A stretch of 64,000 bases of DNA. It comes from Eggerthella sp. CAG:298 (GTDB lineage Bacteria; Actinomycetota; Coriobacteriia; Coriobacteriales; Eggerthellaceae). A program made the translations under genes and the position numbers. Below the pieces are notes generated by a model. The model had not been told where the DNA came from, searched no databases, and worked only from the letters and a program-made list of their open reading frames with translations. Below are positions 8,201 through 17,200 of this stretch, piece by piece (within the stretch, counting starts at the first letter, position 1; each line of letters starts with the position of its first letter). Location of the stretch: the NCBI GenBank assembly GCA_000435675.1, contig FR895143.1, positions 67,056 to 131,055 of the forward strand, written 5' to 3'.

Positions 8201-11200
8201 CAACAATGCAACGCTCACTGCATATGCTCAGTGGAAAGAGAATATTGTTGAGCTGACCTTTGTTGGTCATAAGGATAAGAATAACGCCATTACGGCGAAT
8301 GTGGCATACAACGACAACAATGGTGCCGTTCCTACCACCATCTATGTGGGTGCAGCAACGGGTGCCATTTATTCCAGCAGCACGGCAACCACCCCTACGG
8401 CATTCAACATTTCCCGTAAGGTTAAGCCGAGCATCGTTAACACGAACTTTGATTTCTTGAAGTGGCAGAAGGACGGCACCGATCTTGCTGCTGCGAACTA
8501 CACCTCTGCAGGCGTTCTTACCGTTCCTACCAATGCGCAGGGTCTCTATGAAACGGCAACCTACAACCTGATCATGGGTCCGAAGCAGTATGGTTACACG
8601 GTTGAGTACTACCTGCAGGATGTAACCGGTTCTGGTTACACCAAGGATGCAACCCTTACGGTTACCAGCGGCACGGCTCCGTTCGGTTACCGCGTTGAAT
8701 CGGGTACCTCTGCCAGCGTGAACGATACTTCTTCGCTGGTTACCTTCGTGCGCAAGACCCTAACCGGCTTCACGTACAACTCAGGCGTAACGGGCACCAA
8801 TGGCTTCATCGTAAGCATTGGTTCCAATCCGAGCGCAAATCTTATTAAGTTGTATTATTCGCGTAATTCTGCAAACCTGAACATCGCGTATGCAGGTGCG
8901 GTTCCTCCGGGAGTAACCTATACCCCTGCAACGCAGAGCGTTCGTTACAACACGCAGGTTACGCTCACCACCCCCACTGCACCTACGGGTTATAGGTTCA
9001 CCGGTTGGACCGTTGCTTCTGGTTCGCTGCAGTCGGGCGAGAACCTGAACATCCCCACGGGCGGCAACGCATCGTTCCATATGCCTGACAATGCGCTCAC
9101 CATTCGTGGCAACTGGGAAAAAGAACGCTACACCGCCGTGTTCAAGCTCTCCAATGCTGCAGATGGCAGTGTGGTGGGCAACATGTCGGGCACCAGCACC
9201 TTCACGGTAAGCTATGGCGACACCATCGCCACGGCTCCTACCGCAGCCCCCAACGATTCGAAGAAGTATTACTTCATCGGTTGGAACGTTTACACAGGCT
9301 GCACGGGCAGCAACGAGAACACGGGCACGCTGGTTGGCACGAAGCAGAATTCCGAGATCAACGGCACCTTCCCGATCAACTCCAACACGGTATTCGTGGG
9401 CCGCTTCGGCGAACTGATCGCCGTTTCCTACCTGCCAGGCGCTAATGGTGCCTTCACCGAGGTCAATGGCAACATGGCAGGCGGCACCGTTACCAACGCA
9501 GGTACCGTGTATGAGAACCTGCAGCAGACCTGGAACTTGCCAGGCTTTGCTCATGGCGACGGTTACACCAATACCTCTTCGTTCGAGAATCCCAACACAG
9601 GCCGCAACACGGGCAATCCTGCTGCGCAGCCTGGTTGGAAGTTCGTCGGCTGGAGCTGGGTCGATGGTGCTGGCGTTGCGCGCCAGAACACCGGCCACTA
9701 TGTGAATTATGTATTCGTGAAGGACTCCGGCAACGACATGCCGACCCTCTGCGACACCTCGTATAAGTTCACCGCACTGTGGGAGAAGACCTGGCAACAG
9801 GTTCACTTCAGCGATCAGTGCGCCAACATCGCGGGTCTTACGGGCACGGGTGCGACCGATCTGAAACAGCAGATCGGCGATCGTGTGGCTTTGCCGATGA
9901 CCTACCACGATGTCGACAACAAGGGTGCCTATACCTTCTTGGGTTGGACCACGGTTGGCACGGGGTATGTTGCTGGCACGAGCCCGCTCTACACCAACGC
10001 AGCAGGCCACGCCTTCACCATGACGGCTGGCACGCAAAATGATGCGATCTACAAAGACTTTGCCGAGGTTATTGCCGATGGCCACTATGGCGTAACGCTC
10101 TACCCGGTCTTCCGCGAGAACACGGCAACCATCAATTACACCTTCGCCACGGGCTGCGGCTCCATGGGCACGGTTACCCCGGGCTCCGAGACCATCTCGA
10201 TGGCAACGGGCACCGCTGCAGGTGCAACGGCAACGGCAGCAACTGGCCACGTGTTCCGTGGTTGGTTCAAGGATGCTGCTGGCACCCAGGCCGTTGATTC
10301 TTCGTGGCTTTCGGGCGCCAACAGCAATGTGATCAAGCCGCTCAAGGTTGATGGCATCTATGCTGCTGGTCCTGTTACCTACTACGCACTCTTCGAGGTT
10401 GAGGAGTACACGGTTCAGTTCAATATCGGCGACACCACCATGGGTGGTTGGGCTGATGGCTCTTCGAACGTGACCAAGCAGACCGCGAACCCCATTCCTT
10501 ACAACACTGCACTTGGCGCTGCCAATGTTCCGGCTGTTAAGGGCAAGACGGGCTATGGCTTCGTTGCTTGGAACACCAAGGCTGATGGCACGGGTACTTC
10601 TTACACCGATCTTTCTACCTATAAGGTTATGGGTCCCGATGTGATCTTCTACGCACAGTGGGAACCGCGCGATGGTTACACCATCCACTACAACCCCAAT
10701 GGCGGTAGCCTTACCACGGTCACTCAGACCACGGTTTCTGGCGGCGCAAAGCTGAAGTGGACCGACGTGGTGAATAACGTCATGCTCTCCGATGCGAAGA
10801 ACATGAAGAAGCTGGGTTACACCTTTGCTGGTTGGTTCACCGCAGCAGACTTCTCGGGCACGCGCATTGATGTGGCTGGTTCCACCACCACCTTCGGTCA
10901 GGCCGTTATGGCTCAGCAGCCCGGCATCACCGAAGACGATGTCCCGACGCTCGAGCTCTATGCGAAATGGGTCGAAAAAGACTACACCGTTACTTACAAC
11001 GCACAGCTTCCTACGGGCAGCATCACCATTGGCAACAAGACCCCAGTTCACTGGGATTCCACGAACCTGCGTCCTGCTGGCAACGAAACGCTGACCGCCG
11101 ATGGTTATGACTTCCTCGGTTGGAACACCAAGGCAAATGGTTCTGGCATGACCATTACCGATGCCACGGTATTCAGCGCTGCATACCAGAATGTGAACGG

Positions 11201-14200
11201 CACCACAGCCGACACGGTTATGACGCTCACGCTCTATGGCATTTGGAAAGAGAAGACCTTCACCGTGGTCTTCCGCGACGGTGCCAACGAGCTCTCCAAG
11301 CGCGAGAATCTGAAATGGGCAGACACCATTGCCTACTATAATCCGGTAACCCCGAATGGTCCGAAGCGCCTGGTTGGCTGGGATTACACCCCGCAGGGCG
11401 GCACCAAGACCACCTGGACGGGCGCTCCGAATCCGATCGCTCTGGCAACCATCGCTGGCAATGCAGCGGTGGCAGCAGGCTCTACCTTCTACCTGGATGC
11501 AGTGTATGAGGACAATGCGACCTGGACCATCAATTACAACAAAGTGAATGTTGATGCTGCCGGCAATCCGATCTCCACTTCCGTGACCAAGGTTGGCACC
11601 GAAGATGGTTACATCGAGCCGGGCAACGCCATCGACATCCATAGCTTCAATGGCAAGAACTACATCAAGACCTTCAACGATGCGAACGCAGCAACCACCC
11701 TGAAGGGTTATGCGCTCGGCGATGAGTCTGTGCTCGATGCGAAGTTCACCGCAACGGTTGTTGAGGTTGCTTCGGGTGCGAACATCGTATTCAACGTCTA
11801 CTGGGTCGAGAAGATCTTCAACTTCGAATATGATCTGGGTGTTGATGGCCAGGGTAATCCTGCTCCGAGCAGCCTTACTCCGCCGGCTCCTCGCCAGGCA
11901 GGCTGGACCAATGCGGTTCCGCAGCCCACCTGGCCGGGCGAGATCCCAACCTGGGATGGTCACAAGAATCCGAAGTGGCAGTATAAGAGCGGCTCCAACT
12001 GGGTCGATGTTCCTGCTGGCGCAACGGTTTCTTCCATCGCAGCAACCGACGATAACACGAACCCCATCGTTCTGCGCCTTTTGTGGGCAACCGATACGGC
12101 ACGCATCACCTATGCTGCTCAGGAAGGCGGTTCTGCAGCGGGCGGTGCTCTGACTGTTCCTGCAAAGGGCTCTGCCTCTGAAGACATCAATGCAGTTTCG
12201 GGTACTCCGACTGCCATGACCGCAACCGCAGCTTCTGGTTACAAGTTTGACGGTTGGTACAACGGCGGTACGCTTGTTACTAATAATGCAACCCTCACGG
12301 TTACCAAGAACCCCACCAGTGGTTTGTTCGAGACGGCAACCTATACTGCTCACTTCTCGAAGCTGGGCGACATTGCCTATGCCATCGAGCATTACTTCGA
12401 GCAGGCTAATGGCTCCTATGCCATCAACAATGGCCTGACCGGCTCTGGCTCTGGCCAGGAAGGTTCACGCGTCGACAAGACCTCCGCAATGGAGCAGGAC
12501 GTGAAGGGTTATTCATACAAGGCAGGCATCACGGGCGAGAAGCTGTTCATTGCTTCGCTCCAGCCCGGCAGTGCTGATAATGTGCTGCGCCTCTACTACA
12601 CGCTCAACGAGAATGCTGTTGACGTTGCTGGTTCGGCACCAGGTGCAGATGCTCCGGCTTCTGTTCCGGTCCCCACCTATCCTTCAACGGGCATCACGGG
12701 CGCACACACGAATCATAAGTACGGCACCACGCTGGTTCTTCCCGATATGCCGAATGTGAGCGGTTGGGACTTCAGCTGGACCATCACCTCTACCGATCCT
12801 GATTTCGTCACCCGTACGGGTGTTGCGAATGGCGCAACCTTCACTATGCCTGATGGTGCTGTGAGTATCGTCGGCGTATGGAAGCGTGCACTGCACGAAG
12901 TTCAGTTCGTGGCTGGTGCCGATCCGCACGGTACGGTTTCTGTCAAGGCTCCTGCAACGCTTCCGTTCTATGTTGAGCACGGCAAGAAGATGACCGAGCC
13001 GGGCAGCACGGGTCACTATGGCCTGATCGAATTCACTGAGGATACCGGTTGGGCACTTGCTGGCTGGCGTTACCTTGATCCGACCGATGGCCAGACCAAG
13101 GACACCACCGATCCGAACAATGTTGTTATCAATGCGAACACCGTATTCACCGCGATCTGGGCTCAGACCTTCTACGTGGCCTACGATCCGGGTTCGGGTC
13201 CGAATAACCATGGCGGCACCGGCTTCACCACGCTTCAGCGCGGTGGCACCGACATCGGTCTGGGCGTTAACGTGAGCACGCTTCCGCTGATCATTGGCGG
13301 CGCTGATCGCACGCAGAACGCACCTGCTGCTGATGGCTACAAGTTCATCGGTTGGACCTGGAAGAACGGTGGCGATTTCTACTGGCTCACCGCTGATGCA
13401 ACGGCGGCTGGTTATGACACCACGGGTCTGGGCACCGCAGCTCAGATGAACTTCACGGTGGAGCGCAACATCACCTTCACCGCCATCTGGGAGGCTATTG
13501 AGCAGACTCTTACCTACAAGATCGACGGCGACAATTCGCCTGCATCCAACTGGACCAACATGGGCGTACCGGGTCAAGCTGGTCTGACCACCGAAGATTA
13601 TGTGGTTAACCCCAAGCCGCGCACCGATGACGTGGTTACCTTGCTCACTGGTGGCGATGTCGAGCGCACGGGTTACACGCTGGCTGGTTGGCAGTACACC
13701 GATAAGGATGGCATCACGCACACTATTAATGGTTCGTTCACGATGCCGGCTTATGCGGTTACCCTCACTCCGGTTTGGGATTTCGCAGGCCTCAAGATCT
13801 ACTTCGATTATGCAAATGGTTGCGATAACACCTACGGCGGCCTGGATAAGTTCTCCGTGAACATCGATGCAGGCAATGCATCTGCAATGCACATCGATGG
13901 CGCTACCGCATCCGCCTACACTGGTTACAAGTTCATGGGTTGGTACGAAGATGCCGACCATACGATCAAGGTTGATGGTTATGCAGTGGATGGCAATCAC
14001 TTCATCGGTGATGGCACCAACGGCTGGACTCCTAAGACCTACTACGCATGGTTCGATGTATCCGAGACCACCTATGTGATCGAGTTCAACCTGCAGACCA
14101 CGACCGGCTTCAACACCTTCGAGCGCACCTTCACGGGTGTGACCACGGGCAGCACCGTCGATGTTGAGGCTGCGGGCAACAAGGCTTATACCGATCGCCT

Positions 14201-17200
14201 CTCCGTTGAAGCGGAAAGCGCGCTCGCAAACTATGTATTCGATCCGACGCATGCGAATTCGGAACTGGTCAAGGTCGTTATGGCTGATGGCACCACGAAG
14301 CTTATTCTCTTCTACAATATGCTTCCGTTCGACATCACCTACGACAAGGATCTTCCGGATGCAGCTTACACCTGGGATTGGGTGAGCGAGGCTGGTCCTA
14401 ATAAGGGTACTGCTGAGAAGACCATCACCATCCCGAGCGCAAAGCGCGACGGTTACCAGTTCGCTGGCTGGATCATCACCTACGTTGATCCTGTTTCAGG
14501 CGACACGGTGACCACCGACCTGGCTGGCAATACCTTCATCATGCCGATGGCTCCTGTTCTGGTTACGGCCAAGTGGGCACAGTACATGGATGTGGTGATC
14601 GAATACTTCAAGCGCGGCGACGTTGACCCGCTGGGCACCGAGACTGATCGCGCTATCGAGGGCACCACCTACACCGTGTCGCTCGACCAGATCGCAGCCT
14701 TCAAGGCAGCTCATATGAGCGAGCTGAATGGTTATCGTTACATCGATGATGGCAAGCGCAGTGTCGTGATCACCTCTGATCCGCGCCACAACGTGATCCA
14801 GATCTTCTTCGACTTGATCAACGACTTCGGTGTTCAGTTCGATAAGAACTACGGCGACAACCGCATCATCGGCAAGGTCGAGGGCATGAGCCTGGCTGAC
14901 ATGCCGTATGGTTCTCGCCCGGCAGACCCGAAGCGCGCTGGTTGGGTGCTCGATGCCGATAAGACTTGGAACACCAAGGCTGATGGCACGGGTCTTCAGC
15001 TGAAGATCACCACCACGCTCGACGAGCTGTTGAAGGCAGTCTATGGCGATGATTACAACGCAGATGATTTCCTGAAAGCGGGCGGCATCCTTACGCTCTA
15101 CGCGATCTGGAACCAGAACGATCAGTTCGAGGTCATCTACGACATGAACAATATGAAAGAGAAGAATCCGAACATCCTGAACGACATGCCTGAATGGCGT
15201 GAGGATATGGCGGCTGAAGACAAGAAGGGTGCTCTGTGGGATCAGGCAGGCTTCAACTTCAAGCCGATCGACAAGGAACTCTCTGCACCTCATGGTTATG
15301 AGTTCGTGGGTTGGAACACCAAGGCCGATGGCACTGGTCACACCATCACCGACGCGACCAAGTACTTTGAGATGTCCAACTGGATCAATCCTGACGTTGA
15401 GCAGATGAGCATCACGCTCTATGCGATGTGGAAAGAGATCGAGCTCGATATCGAATACCTCGCCACCGTTGGTGGTACGGTTGACCGCGTGCTCGACCGC
15501 ATCAGCGCAGTAACTGGTCAGCATGTCCAGACTGGTTCTTCGCCGATCAACCCGACCGAGCGTTTGCATTCCGTTGCAACCGCAGAAGCTGGTTACCACT
15601 TCGTACGTTGGGAACTCTACGATGAGAACAAGCACGCGGGTCTGCTCCGTGCAATGGCCGATGGCGACAGCATGACCAACATCCTGCGCTTCCTGCGCAA
15701 CGATGATGAAGAGATCGTTGTCGATCCGAACGAAGGCCGTTACTACGGTGCACGTTACATCGCGATCTTCGAGAAGAACGCAGATGCGACCCTCGTTTAC
15801 GACATCAACGGCGGCACGCTGGGCGAGATCGATTCTGTTACCATCTCGCACGGCCTGACCACCAAGCTTCACAACGGTGTGTATGTGGCGAGCACCGGTA
15901 AGGGTTACAAGCGCCCCTACTACACGCTGGTTGGTTGGAGCACTAAGCCTGGCGAGGACAACCAAGTCGAGTACAGGCTCGGTCAAGACTACGTAATGCC
16001 TGAAGGCGGCCTCACGCTCTACGCAGTGTGGCAGATCAACTCCTTCCCGGTTGACGTTGATCATCGTGATGACGATCTGGGCAAGGTAGACGGCGGTCAT
16101 GCTGATGTGGTTTACGGCGAGAAGCTGAGCCCTGAGTTCATCCAGAGCATCTCTCAGCAGCCGAAGAACAACAGCACCTTCAAGGGTTGGCATGTGACCA
16201 TGACCGACTCCGAGACGGGCGAGATCGTCTTCGATCAGTGGGTCACCGATCTGAGCACTTTGCCCGACCTGCTTGGTCCGGTTGTTGGTCCGGTCTCCAT
16301 CGCGGCTGACTACGAGGCAGTGCCGGTTGAAGATCTGGTTACGGAAGGCACCACGCTTCCTAAGACCGGTGACAACGGCGTACTCGGCTGGATCATCGCC
16401 CTGGTTGCTGGTTTCGCTCTGGCGCTGATCGTGCTCTTCGCACGTCGCCGTCAGGATGATGACGACGATGATGACGAACTCCGTGCACGTCGCGCTTCTG
16501 CTCCGGCTTATGCTGAAGTGTTCGCTAATGCTGCAGCTGCTCTTCGCGAGAGCCCAGTTCGCATCGTGCGAGATACACAGAGCGCAGTCCCAACAATGCT
16601 TACTCTTCGTAAGAGGAACGGTCGTACCCGCAATACCACCCATGCCGACGGTATTGCGGGTACCGCAATTTCTCCTGCGACCTCTTTCGCGGATTCCTCT
16701 TCGGATTCCCGCAATTCTTCTTTTGGCTGTGTTCGATCGGACACGTTACTGGCAGATGCGCGCCCCGTTGCCTTCGTGCGCGGGGCGGCACTGTCCCTCG
16801 TGACGGTCGTGCTGGGATGCGCGGTGGCATTTGCCCCCGGCATAGCGCTTGCCACAACAGGGGATCCTGGAACAGGATCCACCTCAACCGCAAGCTCTCA
16901 TATCCAAACGAACCACTCAAACACAGACCCCGCCACATCACAGACGGGGTCTTTTCAATCGAAGAGCACCAAAGCCGCTTCCGTGAGCGCATCGAGCGCA
17001 AAATCGAGCTCCGCGGCGGCAAAATCGAGCGCGAACTCGACTTCCGCGCCATCTTCTAGTGCGAGCGCGGGATGCCGCGCTTCTAAAAACACAAGCGCGG
17101 CCCCCTCAAAAGCGACCGTTTCGGGCTCTGGCAGCACGCTAGCAGCCTCCAGCGCGTCCTCTGCGGGCGGATCGAGCGCCACGGCGGCCTCGAGCGGAGC

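Noticed and set aside
8781..12392. 1,203-codon open frame antisense to the giant adhesin (also 12684-14252 and 14496-16643 minus)
   Set aside because: Composition mirrors the sense repeats (Cys/Arg/Ile-rich), there is no start context or domain, and the sense frame is clearly coding.
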